From Ponticaulis koreensis DSM 19734 (GTDB taxonomy: Bacteria; Pseudomonadota; Alphaproteobacteria; Caulobacterales; Hyphomonadaceae): 64,000 nucleotides of DNA. A program made the position numbers and the translations under genes. The notes under the pieces were generated by a model. It was not told the DNA's origin and searched no databases. It saw only the letters and a list, made by a program, of their open reading frames with translations. The stretch spans positions 248,001 through 312,000 of the forward strand of contig NZ_ATVJ01000001.1 of the NCBI RefSeq assembly GCF_000420665.1, in the 5' to 3' direction. Shown piece after piece: positions 1 through 8,269 of the stretch (within the stretch, counting starts at the first letter, position 1; each line of letters opens with the position of its first letter).

Positions 1-17
1 CCCTATTTACCGTCAAA

Positions 18-35
18 TGCCTCAAAAGCGAGGCA
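18..35. other. Small hairpin at the left edge
   Basis: A perfect 6-bp inverted repeat, TGCCTC and GAGGCA around a 6-base loop. It has no T-run on either side, so it is not a clear terminator. It could belong to the gene that ends left of the window, but nothing more can be said. Confidence 0.3.
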
Positions 36-117
36 GGATTGTGAAATTCGGCCTCACGGCGATGCGACGAAATTGTCATGAAAAACCACGTGCATTGTTA
101 ACGCAGGTATGAGATAC

Positions 118-171
118 GGGCTGCGGGCCAGGCATCCCCAACGATGCCCAGCCTATCTGTAAGGATAGGAG
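118..171 (+). promoter_or_regulatory. serC leader RNA (probable serC motif)
   Basis: The leader just before serC folds into two hairpins. The first is GGCATC (131-136) with GATGCC (143-148) around CCCAAC, framed by GGCT (119-122) and AGCC (150-153). The second is CCTATC (152-157) with GATAGG (164-169). The 3' arm of the second contains most of the Shine-Dalgarno AGGAG (167-171), which lies 9 bases before the ATG, so the stem would hide the ribosome site. A two-hairpin leader before serC-serA operons is a known alphaproteobacterial motif. Assignment rests on position and shape and was not checked against a covariance model. Confidence 0.6.
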
Positions 172-180
172 TACAAACAG

Positions 181-1344
181 ATGACGACAGTCGCTAAACC
201 AGCGGTGCGCCCGGCGTGCCCGTATTTTTCTTCAGGTCCTACGGCGAAACGCCCGGGCTTTTCCCTCTCACAACTCGAAGACGCAGCGCTTGGCCGCTCT
301 CACCGCTCCAAGATTGGCAAGGCCAAGCTTAAAGAAGCGATTGATCTGACGCGCGAAGCGCTTGGCGTGCCTGATGACTATCTCATCGGCATCGTGCCTG
401 CGTCTGACACCGGCGCTGTCGAAATGGCTATGTGGTCCATGCTGGGCGAGCGCCCTGTGGACGTGTTCGCATGGGAAAGCTTCGGCGAAGACTGGGTGAA
501 AGACACACTCGACCAGCTGAAAGACGTCGACGCGACTGCGCACGTGGCAAAAGAATACGGCACACTGCCAGATTTCTCAAAAGCCCGCGATGACGCCGAC
601 ATCATCTTCACATGGAACGGCACAACATCCGGCACCAAAGTTCCAAACGCTGACTGGATCGTCAAAAACCCTGAGCGCGTTGTCATCAACGATGCGACGT
701 CTGCTGCATTCGCGCAGGACATTGACTGGGAAAAAGTCGATGTGACGACATTCAGCTGGCAGAAAATCCTCGGCGGTGAAGCTGCGCACGGCATGCTGGT
801 GCTGTCACCTGCAGCTGTTGCACGCCTTGAGCGCTACACGCCAAACCGTCCTCTGCCGAAGATCTTCCGCATGGTGAAAAAAGGCAAAGTCGACCTCGGC
901 ATTTTCGAAGGCGCGACTATCAACACGCCGTCCATGCTCTGCGTTGAAGACTATATCCAGTCTCTCAAATGGGCTCTGGAACTCGGCGGCTGGAAAGCCC
1001 TGAAAGCACGCTCTGACGAGAGCCTCTCAATCCTTGAGGACTTCGTTGCAGAGAATGACTGGATCGACTTCCTCTGTCAGGACAAGGCGACACGCTCCAA
1101 CACAGGCGTGACGCTGAAAATCACGGACGACCGTTTTGCGGCTCTGTCTGCTGATGATCAGGCTGCCTTCATGAAGAAGATGACCGGTCTTCTGGAAAAA
1201 GAAGGCGTAGCTTTCGACGCAAACGGCTATCGCGCAGCGCCTCCGGGCCTTCGCATCTGGTGCGGCGCAACGGTTGAACCTTCCGACGTGAAGGCCCTCA
1301 CACCGTGGCTCACATGGGCGTTTGAAGAAACCATCAACGCTTAA
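181..1344 (+). CDS. serC: Phosphoserine aminotransferase
   Basis: Cytosolic PLP enzyme that converts 3-phosphohydroxypyruvate and glutamate to phosphoserine, the second step of serine synthesis; a related activity serves pyridoxal phosphate synthesis. The 387-residue protein opens with the alphaproteobacterial form ACPYFSSGPTAKRPG and carries the PLP lysine at about K195 in TFSWQKILGGEAAHG. The ATG follows AGGAG at a good distance and directly follows the leader RNA. It is the first gene of an apparent operon with the MazG-like gene and serA, the enzyme that acts just before it. Length is normal for the alphaproteobacterial SerC type. Confidence 0.95.
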   Translation: MTTVAKPAVRPACPYFSSGPTAKRPGFSLSQLEDAALGRSHRSKIGKAKLKEAIDLTREALGVPDDYLIGIVPASDTGAVEMAMWSMLGERPVDVFAWESFGEDWVKDTLDQLKDVDATAHVAKEYGTLPDFSKARDDADIIFTWNGTTSGTKVPNADWIVKNPERVVINDATSAAFAQDIDWEKVDVTTFSWQKILGGEAAHGMLVLSPAAVARLERYTPNRPLPKIFRMVKKGKVDLGIFEGATINTPSMLCVEDYIQSLKWALELGGWKALKARSDESLSILEDFVAENDWIDFLCQDKATRSNTGVTLKITDDRFAALSADDQAAFMKKMTGLLEKEGVAFDANGYRAAPPGLRIWCGATVEPSDVKALTPWLTWAFEETINA

Positions 1345-1347
1345 GAG

Positions 1348-1659
1348 ATGACGGAGACCTCCTCCAGCATCTGTGCCTGGGGCGATGAGACATTCGGCAA
1401 GGTGAGCGATCCGGTAAAACTCGCAGAGCGGGCAGAACTGGAACTCACCGAACTGAAAGAAGCCCTCATCGCAGGAGATGTGACCGAAGCGGGCAAAGAA
1501 GCTGCCGACGTCACCATACTCCTCCACCGGCTTATGGCTGTTCTTGGCAAAGACCTCTCAGACGAGGTGGATGCCAAAATGGCCATCAACCGGGCCCGCA
1601 AATGGCAGAGCGCTGGCGATGGCACCGGAAGCCATTCGAAGAAATCACCCGAAGAGTAG
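1348..1659 (+). CDS. MazG-like nucleotide pyrophosphohydrolase (DUF550 type)
   Basis: A small all-helical protein of 103 residues. It has the acidic pattern of MazG-like NTP pyrophosphohydrolases: ELELTELKEAL near residues 29-40 and KEAADVTILLHRL near 51-63, which supply the E-x2-E and E-x2-D magnesium ligands. Such proteins hydrolyse (d)NTPs to (d)NMP and pyrophosphate; the substrate here is unknown. It begins 3 bases after the serC stop with only a weak AAGAG before it, so translation is probably coupled to serC. The Lys/Ser/Glu-rich tail looks disordered. Its place between serC and serA is unusual for a serine operon. Confidence 0.75.
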   Translation: MTETSSSICAWGDETFGKVSDPVKLAERAELELTELKEALIAGDVTEAGKEAADVTILLHRLMAVLGKDLSDEVDAKMAINRARKWQSAGDGTGSHSKKSPEE

Positions 1660-1668
1660 TTATTAATT

Positions 1669-1795
1669 TGCTCGACCTGGTTCCTCGTTTCACTCGGTCG
1701 GTCTGCGCTTTGGCCTTGCTCGTGATGAGCACCACACAGCCCCACCGGGCTGAGCGCAGACAGCCGGAACACAAGTGACGAACAGCTGTCGAGCA
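1669..1795 (+). promoter_or_regulatory. Structured 5' leader of serA (three-way junction RNA, unassigned)
   Basis: The gap before serA folds almost completely. TGCTCGAC (1669-1676) pairs with GTCGAGCA (1788-1795). CTG (1677-1679) can pair with CAG (1783-1785). TCG plus TCACT (1685-1694, two-base bulge) pairs with AGTGACGA (1774-1781). GTCTGCGCT (1701-1709) pairs with AGCGCAGAC (1753-1761). Inside lie two hairpins: TGCTC/GAGCA (1717-1721, 1727-1731) and AGCCC/GGGCT (1738-1742, 1747-1751). The serA Shine-Dalgarno AGGA (1803-1806) lies just outside the closing stem. The stems are read directly; that it is a regulatory RNA is inferred, and I cannot assign it to a known family. Confidence 0.55.
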
Positions 1796-1814
1796 CCAAC
1801 AACAGGATAAAACC

Positions 1815-3389
1815 ATGCCTAAGGTTCTTATTGCAGACAAACTCAGCCCGGCAGCAGCCGAAATCTTCCGCAATCGCGGTCTTGAAGTCGACGTTAAACC
1901 CGGCCTCTCGAAAGAAGAGCTGATCGAGATCATTCCTCAGTATGACGGCCTTGCGGTCCGTTCAGCTTGTAAGCCGGACGCAGATGTCATCGCTGCAGCG
2001 ACTAACCTGAAAGTCATTGGCCGCGCAGGTATCGGTGTCGACAATATCGACGTGAAAGCTGCAACCGCTAAAGGCGTGATCGTCATGAACACGCCATTCG
2101 GCAACACGATCACTACAGCCGAGCACGCAATTGCCATGCTGTTTGCTGCGGCTCGCCAGATCCCGGCAGCAGACGCGCGCACACAAGCTGGCGAATGGCC
2201 GAAGAAAGACTTCATGGGCACCGAGCTCTCTTTCAAAACACTCGGTGTCATCGGTTGCGGCAATATCGGCTCTATCGTTGCAGAGCGCGCAATCGGCCTG
2301 AAAATGAAAGTCATCGCGTTTGACCCATTCCTCACTGAAGAGCGCGCGACTGATCTTGGCGTGAAGAAAGTCGATCTCGAAACTCTTCTCGCTCAGGCGG
2401 ATGCTATTTCCCTGCACACACCGCTGACAGACGCGACACGCAATATCCTGTCTGCTGATGCGATCCAGAAAACGAAAAAAGGTGTCATCATCATCAACTG
2501 TGCCCGTGGCGGTCTCGTTGATGAAGCAGCCGTTCGTGCCGGCCTCGACTCCGGTCACATTTCTGCTGCAGCGTTCGACGTATTCGTTGAAGAGCCAGCA
2601 AAAGACAACATCCTGTTCGGCGCGCCAAACTTCGTTGCAACGCCTCACCTTGGCGCTGCGACAACAGAAGCGCAGGAAAACGTTGCCCTTCAGGTTGCTG
2701 ACCAGATTTCTGATTACCTCCTGACGGGTGCTGTCACCAACGCCCTGAACACACCAAGCATTTCTGCTGAAGAGGCCCCTCGCCTCAAGCCATATGCAGA
2801 ACTGGCTGAAAAGCTCGGCCTGTTCGCTGGCCAGATCGCTGATGGCGGTTTCACAGAAATCGAAATCGGCTTTGAAGGCGAACCTGCTCAGCTCAACACC
2901 AAGCCGCTGACAGCGGCAGCTGTTTCCGGCGCGCTTCGTCCGATCATGTCTGACGTGAACATGGTGTCTGCTCCGGAAATCCTGAAAGCCAATGGCGTGA
3001 CGCTCACAGAAGCGACGCGTGCAGACAGCCCTGTCTATGACAATCTGATCCGCATCCGCGTGAAGGTTGATGGCGCCTGGCGTGATGTTGCCGGCTCTAT
3101 CGTGGCTGGCGTGCCTAAAATTGTAGAAGTAAAAGGCATGGCCCTGGACGCAAAATTCCGTCCGACGATCCTCTACGTCAACAACCTCGACAAGCCTGGC
3201 TTTATCGGTGCGCTCGGCGTGATGCTCGGCGAAGCGGGCATCAACATCGCGACCTTCAACCTTGGCCGTGAAGGCGAAGGCGAAGAAGCGATTGCCCTTA
3301 TCGGTATCGATGCTGAAGTGCCATCAGAAGTTCTGAAAAACATTCAGGCTCTGCCGCACGTTCGCTATGTGAAAGTTCTTCAGTTCTAA
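1815..3389 (+). CDS. serA: D-3-phosphoglycerate dehydrogenase
   Basis: Oxidises 3-phosphoglycerate to 3-phosphohydroxypyruvate with NAD, the committing step of serine synthesis. The 524-residue protein is the long form. It has an N-terminal D-2-hydroxyacid dehydrogenase domain, an NAD fold with GCGNIG (147-152), the catalytic-region arginine in NCARGGLVDE (R231) and the catalytic histidine in TPHLGA (about H278). An intervening ASB-type domain and a C-terminal ACT domain (about 448-524, with DKPGFIGALGVML) follow. The ACT domain suggests feedback by serine, as in other long-form SerA. The start follows AGGATAAAACC. Expression is likely shaped by the folded leader before it. A strong terminator follows. 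Confidence 0.96.
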   Translation: MPKVLIADKLSPAAAEIFRNRGLEVDVKPGLSKEELIEIIPQYDGLAVRSACKPDADVIAAATNLKVIGRAGIGVDNIDVKAATAKGVIVMNTPFGNTITTAEHAIAMLFAAARQIPAADARTQAGEWPKKDFMGTELSFKTLGVIGCGNIGSIVAERAIGLKMKVIAFDPFLTEERATDLGVKKVDLETLLAQADAISLHTPLTDATRNILSADAIQKTKKGVIIINCARGGLVDEAAVRAGLDSGHISAAAFDVFVEEPAKDNILFGAPNFVATPHLGAATTEAQENVALQVADQISDYLLTGAVTNALNTPSISAEEAPRLKPYAELAEKLGLFAGQIADGGFTEIEIGFEGEPAQLNTKPLTAAAVSGALRPIMSDVNMVSAPEILKANGVTLTEATRADSPVYDNLIRIRVKVDGAWRDVAGSIVAGVPKIVEVKGMALDAKFRPTILYVNNLDKPGFIGALGVMLGEAGINIATFNLGREGEGEEAIALIGIDAEVPSEVLKNIQALPHVRYVKVLQF

Positions 3390-3411
3390 GACGTCACGTC
3401 ACCTGAAAAAG

Positions 3412-3443
3412 AAAACGCCGCCTCGTAATGAGGCGGCGTTTTT
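3412..3443. terminator. Bidirectional intrinsic terminator
   Basis: An 11-bp perfect stem, AACGCCGCCTC (3414-3424) and GAGGCGGCGTT (3430-3440), with loop GTAAT. It is flanked by an A-run on the left and a T-run on the right. It lies between the convergent serA and chemoreceptor genes and can serve both. Confidence 0.9.
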
Positions 3444-3468
3444 GTTTGCCTGGTGGTGTGTGAAATAA

Positions 3469-5181
3469 TCAGGCTGCAGCCACATCGTCGAGGAAGCGCT
3501 CGACAGCGCTCTTGAGAGACGATGTACGCTCGTTGAGGCGACCGGCATAGCCAAGCACCTCATTGGCAGAGCGCGTTGTCTGCTCAACAGAAGAGCTAAG
3601 TTCGCTCATAGTTTGAGAGACACGGCCCGTTCCTTCAGCCGCACGCTGAACACTGCCGGAGATTTCCGCTGTAGCAGAGCCCTGCTCCTCAATCGCAGAC
3701 GCAATTGCGCTGGTATAGGAGTTCATCTCTTCAATGCCGGTTGTAATGTCGGCAATCGCCTGAACGGATGCGTTCGTCTCATCCTGAATTGCGCTGATCT
3801 GCGCAGAGATTTCTTCGGTCGCTTTCGCCGTTTGTGTCGCCAGCTGCTTCACTTCGGATGCAACGACGGCAAAACCCTTGCCCGCCTCACCTGCACGCGC
3901 CGCCTCAATGGTGGCGTTAAGCGCCAGAAGGTTGGTCTGCTCGGCAATGGCCTGAATGAGCGTGACAACTTCGCCGATACGACCTGCCGCTTGCTCCAGA
4001 CGTTCGATCTTGGTGTTGGTCTCACGGCCATTTTCCGTTGCGCTAGCAACAATGCGGGTCGTTTCAACGACCTGACGACCAATCTCGCCGATAGATGCTG
4101 TCAGCTCTTCAGCTGCACTCGCAACCGACTGGACGTTGTTCGTCGCTTCACCTGATGCGCCGAGAGACTCGCTCGCACGGTCCGCACTATTGCGCGCAAT
4201 CTGGCTCAGCATATCTGCCGTGCTATCGAGGCCATGCGCAGTCGCAGAGACTTCCTTCAGTTCGTCCATGACGATGTCACGGAAGGACGCAATCATCTGC
4301 TCCATACGGTGTTGACGCTCGCGGGCCTGTTCATCGACGATTTTTTGCTTTTCAGCGAGCGCATGACGATCACGCACACCTTGTTGCAGCTTGGTGACCG
4401 ATGCAGCCAGCTGGCCGATCTCATCCTTACGCCCGGTGTGCGGCACCGAAATCGAAAGATTCTCACGCGCAATCTCATCCGTGATCTGCGCCATTTCACG
4501 AACCGGACGCAGAAGCCGACGGCTCGCGTAGATGCTGACAATAATCGCGATCACAATGACCGGCACTACTGCCATGCCAAACTTGATCATCATGTCCGCG
4601 ATCACGCCGGTAATGCGTGCCTTCTGAACACCCACATAGAGGATACCAATGACATCGCCGGATGCGTTCTCAATCGGCTGATAGACGGTGTAATAGTCCG
4701 TGCCGAGGATATTCGCTTCACCGCGGAATGTCTCACCGCGTGTGACAATCGGATAAACCGCACCGTTTTGCCCAAGCGGTGTACCGACGGCGCGATTACC
4801 ATCCGGCTTCACGATGTTTGTAGAGCGACGCCAGAAGTCGCGGGTTTCGTCGTCCCAGACGAACACCGTCGCGGTTTCACCGGTCGCCTGACCGATACTG
4901 TCGATCAGGTCGTGTGAACTGAATTCAGGAATAGTGTTGGCACGAACGGAGCGGACTTCACCCTCGCCATCCCAGCCGATTTCAAACTCATCAAGATTCT
5001 GCGACAGCACCGTCGCAGCAACGCGCAGGCTCGCACTCTGTGAATTCAGAGTATCCTGACGTACTTTCAAAGAAACAACTTCGTATGCAATTGCCCAGAT
5101 AATAAGAAGTGATGCAGCCACGAGCATTGCACTCATCGCAGCAATTGAAGACGAGACCTTCATATTTTTAAACATATTCAT
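3469..5181 (-). CDS. Methyl-accepting chemotaxis protein with Cache sensor domain
   Basis: Inner-membrane chemoreceptor that passes ligand binding to CheA/CheW and flagella. From the N-terminus it has a transmembrane helix ([20 protein letters not shown]), a periplasmic Cache-type domain of about 150 residues with the pattern [20 protein letters not shown], a second helix ([15 protein letters not shown]), a HAMP linker and a signalling domain. The signalling domain carries the conserved hairpin tip [19 protein letters not shown] and [14 protein letters not shown]. No C-terminal CheR-docking pentapeptide is seen. I chose the ATG at 5181 because the frame upstream holds only a GTG at 5220 that lacks a good ribosome site. 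No che genes are nearby, so it is an orphan receptor of unknown ligand. Confidence 0.93.
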   Translation of the reverse strand: MNMFKNMKVSSSIAAMSAMLVAASLLIIWAIAYEVVSLKVRQDTLNSQSASLRVAATVLSQNLDEFEIGWDGEGEVRSVRANTIPEFSSHDLIDSIGQATGETATVFVWDDETRDFWRRSTNIVKPDGNRAVGTPLGQNGAVYPIVTRGETFRGEANILGTDYYTVYQPIENASGDVIGILYVGVQKARITGVIADMMIKFGMAVVPVIVIAIIVSIYASRRLLRPVREMAQITDEIARENLSISVPHTGRKDEIGQLAASVTKLQQGVRDRHALAEKQKIVDEQARERQHRMEQMIASFRDIVMDELKEVSATAHGLDSTADMLSQIARNSADRASESLGASGEATNNVQSVASAAEELTASIGEIGRQVVETTRIVASATENGRETNTKIERLEQAAGRIGEVVTLIQAIAEQTNLLALNATIEAARAGEAGKGFAVVASEVKQLATQTAKATEEISAQISAIQDETNASVQAIADITTGIEEMNSYTSAIASAIEEQGSATAEISGSVQRAAEGTGRVSQTMSELSSSVEQTTRSANEVLGYAGRLNERTSSLKSAVERFLDDVAAA

Positions 5182-5300
5182 TTTAAGGATCCCAGGACTA
5201 GTATTGTCCCAGAGTATCACTGAACGACTTTCGCTCGGTTAATGAGCGAGGCTCAATTGTTAGAGAAGCGGGGGGCTTTTGAACCAAATTTTCAATCAGT

Positions 5301-5317
5301 TTGGCGCAAATTCTGCA
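5301..5317 (+). promoter_or_regulatory. Possible sigma-54 promoter before the VUT gene
   Basis: TTGGCGCAAATTCTGCA keeps the GG and GC dinucleotides at the 10-base spacing required for RpoN promoters and departs from the full consensus at about three places. It points toward the transporter gene about 95 bp downstream. This is a motif match only. Confidence 0.3.
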
Positions 5318-5410
5318 CACTTCCCATTAAAATCGCGCCACAGTTTCACTTGAGTGTGCGCTCAGGTAAACTGACCTAACCCGTGACTTGCGCAAATCCG
5401 TGTTAACGTT

Positions 5411-6190
5411 ATGGTAAAGCCTGAAACGTCCCGCACCAATTTCGGATTCGACATGCCTGACTTTTTCCAGACCATTCTCGACCAGCTGGTAAGCGGCATC
5501 ACCGCCGGAAGGCCTGACAATCTGCTGATCGTGTCTCTGGGGCTGATCGCAACATTCTACCTGATCTACAGACTTGGCGGCCGTGCCTGGGCGTTCCTGT
5601 ACTTTGCGACCATCCCTTTTCTGAACTGGTCTTTTGGCGTGATCGAGACCTGGTGCTTTGTGACGCCCGCATCAGGCGAACCCGGACGCGTCGCATTTGA
5701 TGCCTGTCTGGCGGGCCCCATCGGCCTGTTTGAAAAAGGTATAAGCTTTCACCCACTCGCCATGGTGACCGGATTTGTGTTCGTCCTGAGAGACTTCGTT
5801 CAGCGCCGTATGGGGCAGCGTGTGCTGCTCGTCATGGCGCTGGGTGTAGCGTGGGCCTTTTACTACGCATGGCCTGTCATCGCGATTGCCTCTGGTCTGG
5901 CCTTTGCGATTTCCGAGCTGGCGGACTGGGCGATCTACACCTTTACAAAATACCGGCTCTCCACGCGTATTCTGGTGTCGTCAGCGGTCGCCTCGCCAGT
6001 GGACACGACCGTCTTCCTGTTCGGTGCAGACCTTGCTGTTCAGATGCAGCTTGGAGAACCGGCAGGCACCATGTTGCACACGGCGAACTGGATCGCATTT
6101 GTGATCGGCAAAATGGTCGGCGCATTGTTCGTAAGCCGCGCCATGCGCAAGCGAGAAGATGCGGGTCTCGTAGACCCGCAGGCAATTTAG
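5411..6190 (+). CDS. VUT-family (YhhQ-like) membrane transporter
   Basis: Polytopic membrane protein of about six helices from the vitamin-uptake / queuosine-precursor transporter family. The family signature is visible in FVLRDFVQRRMG (about residues 125-136), the helix pair around AIASGLAFAISELADWAIYT and the late SSAVASPVDTTVFL. YhhQ of E. coli imports preQ0/preQ1 for queuosine in tRNA; this substrate is only a family inference here. The protein is 259 residues from 5411, where no Shine-Dalgarno is seen. An in-frame ATG at 5453 (MPDFFQ) after CGGAT gives 245 residues and may be the true start. Its stop abuts the convergent DHFR-like gene. Confidence 0.8.
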   Translation: MVKPETSRTNFGFDMPDFFQTILDQLVSGITAGRPDNLLIVSLGLIATFYLIYRLGGRAWAFLYFATIPFLNWSFGVIETWCFVTPASGEPGRVAFDACLAGPIGLFEKGISFHPLAMVTGFVFVLRDFVQRRMGQRVLLVMALGVAWAFYYAWPVIAIASGLAFAISELADWAIYTFTKYRLSTRILVSSAVASPVDTTVFLFGADLAVQMQLGEPAGTMLHTANWIAFVIGKMVGALFVSRAMRKREDAGLVDPQAI

Positions 6191-6754
6191 TTACGTCGCG
6201 GGCGTCCAGCTAACCACATCAACGCCCTCATCCAACACCCGAAGTGGTCCGGGCTGGTACCCGGCGTCTTCCAGTATAGCTTCGGCAGCTTGCCCCCGGT
6301 TCACACCAGAGAACACACCTGTACCACCACGTAGCGTCACGCCGCGCACGCGGCTGAGGTGAAACGCCGTGAACCGCACCTCACCCGTCAGGAAAAAGTC
6401 AAAAATATCGCGGCCACCTGCCACAGCCAGATGGCTTACAGGCATATCAAATGCGTCCAGCGCTGATAAAATCCCACACGTTTGGGGATTCCATAACACA
6501 ATCAGCCCGTCGCGAACCACGTCGCGGACCGACCTTGTCAGGATGAGGCGTTTGCGCGTTGCGTGGTTAGGCGTTGCATCATGGCTTCGGCGACCGAGTA
6601 CGCTGACATCAGCGGCATCCAGCCCCGCCTGAAAGAATTTCCATTCAGCATCATTCTTCAGGCTGTCCGGCATGTTCCCGTCTGCATTTGCAATACAGTC
6701 ATCATCACTGACGACTGCATAGCCCTCAATACGCAGCTTATCCCGCTGAAACAT
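6191..6754 (-). CDS. Dihydrofolate-reductase-like protein
   Basis: A 187-residue protein with the DHFR/RibD C-terminal fold. Recognisable segments are IEGYAVVSDDDCIANADG near the start, ADVSVLGRRSHDATPN (the usual VMGRKTxE region), LILTRSV, and HLAVAGGRDIFDFFL, the conserved G-G-x2-I nucleotide-binding loop. Many such proteins lack true DHFR activity, so the substrate is uncertain. I chose the ATG at 6754, which follows AAAGGAC; the longer frame adds 23 residues unlike the fold. Its 3' end directly abuts that of the VUT gene. No operon partner is seen. Confidence 0.75.
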   Translation of the reverse strand: MFQRDKLRIEGYAVVSDDDCIANADGNMPDSLKNDAEWKFFQAGLDAADVSVLGRRSHDATPNHATRKRLILTRSVRDVVRDGLIVLWNPQTCGILSALDAFDMPVSHLAVAGGRDIFDFFLTGEVRFTAFHLSRVRGVTLRGGTGVFSGVNRGQAAEAILEDAGYQPGPLRVLDEGVDVVSWTPAT

Positions 6755-6941
6755 GGTAATGTCCTTTCGAGTCTCGGCGCATATAGCGTGTAGTCCCGTC
6801 GGAGCAAAAGCGAAGATACTCAAATGACATACTGAAAGTGCCCTTTGGACTTGACGTTCGCGCCTAAAAAACGCACCCCTCCGCCATTAGATTTCCGGTG
6901 TAATATCGCCGAACGCCATCGCATCCAGACGGAGTATCCCA

Positions 6942-8246
6942 ATGCGTGTAACAATGATCGGAACGGGCTATGTGGGCCTTGTCTCTGGCGCATGTTTTGC
7001 AGATTTCGGGCATGTTGTGACATGCGTGGATAAGGATGCTTCCAAGATCGACAAGCTGAAGGCGGGTGAGATTCCGATCTTCGAGCCGGGCCTTGATCAG
7101 CTGGTTGAGAAGAACGTCAAGGAAGAGCGCCTCTTCTTCACGACAGACCCGACTGACGCGATCAAAAACGCTGACGCTGTATTCATCGCGGTTGGCACGC
7201 CATCACGTCGCGGCGATGGCCATGCCGACTTGTCTTATGTTTATGGCGCCGCTGAAGAGATTGCAGGCCTGATGGACGGCTACACGGTCGTCGTCAACAA
7301 ATCGACGGTTCCGGTTGGCACAGGCGATGAGGTCGAAGCCATCATCAAGAAGACCAACCCTGAGGCTGACTTTGCCGTCGTCTCTAACCCGGAATTCCTG
7401 CGCGAAGGCGCGGCGATCAAAGACTTCAAGGTTCCAGACCGTGTCGTCGTCGGCACAGATGATGAGCGCGCCAAAGAGGTAATGACCGAGCTTTACCGCC
7501 CGCTCTACCTCAATGAGACGCCGATTCTCTTCACAAACCGCCGCACATCCGAGCTGATCAAATACGCAGCCAACGCCTTCCTCGCGGTGAAGATCACTTT
7601 CATCAACGAGATCGCAGACCTGTGTGAAAAGGTTGGCGCGAACGTTCAGGAAGTCTCCCGCGGTATCGGTCTTGATAACCGCATCGGGAAGAAATTTCTC
7701 AATGCTGGCCCTGGCTATGGCGGCTCATGCTTCCCGAAAGACACGCTGGCGCTTTCGAAGACGGCCAATGATGTTGGCGCACCGGTTCGCATTGTCGATA
7801 CGGTCGTTGAAGTAAACGCCAACCGCAAGAAGGCCATGGCGACGAAGATTATCGACGCGATGGGCGGCGATGTCTCTGGCAAGACGATCGGCATTCTGGG
7901 TCTCGCCTTCAAACCGAACACCGATGACATGCGCGATGCGCCAAGCCTCGACATTATTCCAGCGCTTCAGGAAGCTGGCGCAAAAGTCCGCGCCTATGAC
8001 CCTGAGAGCATGGAAGAGGCGAGCCATTCACTGAAAGACGTGATGTTCTGCGATGGCCCGTATCACGCGCTGGAAGGCGCTGACGCGATGGTCATCATCA
8101 CAGAGTGGGATCAGTTCCGTGCGCTCGATATGGAACGTGCTAAGTCCATCCTGAACGGCAATGTCGTCGTAGACCTGCGCAACATCTACACCAAAGCTGA
8201 CATGACCAAGCGCGGTTTTGACTATACGAGCGTGGGGCGTCCCTAA
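6942..8246 (+). CDS. ugd: UDP-glucose 6-dehydrogenase
   Basis: Oxidises UDP-glucose twice with NAD to UDP-glucuronate, a precursor for exopolysaccharide, capsule or lipid A sugars. The 434 residues contain the Rossmann motif MIGTGYVGLVSG (5-16), K217 in AVKITFINE, and the catalytic cysteine C263 in GPGYGGSCFPKDTLA. The C-terminal UDP-binding domain includes LGLAFKPNTDDMRDAPS. The start follows CGGAG. No polysaccharide cluster is adjacent; ExoD at 17.6 kb and the glycosyltransferase at 60.8 kb are the only other envelope-sugar genes here. It is convergent with the histidine kinase. Confidence 0.95.
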   Translation: MRVTMIGTGYVGLVSGACFADFGHVVTCVDKDASKIDKLKAGEIPIFEPGLDQLVEKNVKEERLFFTTDPTDAIKNADAVFIAVGTPSRRGDGHADLSYVYGAAEEIAGLMDGYTVVVNKSTVPVGTGDEVEAIIKKTNPEADFAVVSNPEFLREGAAIKDFKVPDRVVVGTDDERAKEVMTELYRPLYLNETPILFTNRRTSELIKYAANAFLAVKITFINEIADLCEKVGANVQEVSRGIGLDNRIGKKFLNAGPGYGGSCFPKDTLALSKTANDVGAPVRIVDTVVEVNANRKKAMATKIIDAMGGDVSGKTIGILGLAFKPNTDDMRDAPSLDIIPALQEAGAKVRAYDPESMEEASHSLKDVMFCDGPYHALEGADAMVIITEWDQFRALDMERAKSILNGNVVVDLRNIYTKADMTKRGFDYTSVGRP

Positions 8247-8269
8247 CAATTAACTCGCTGATTTTTCGG

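Noticed and set aside
1669-1795. Whether the serA leader could be a tRNA or tRNA-like gene
   Set aside because: There is no acceptor stem with T-arm GGTTCGA-like loop or anticodon arm in the right order; the stems form a different three-way junction.
1341-1933. Minus-strand frames over the serA leader region
   Set aside because: They overlap the MazG-like and serA genes and the RNA fold, with no start site or domain.
5350-5411. A preQ1 riboswitch before the VUT transporter
   Set aside because: The leader lacks the short hairpin plus A-rich tail of the known preQ1 classes.
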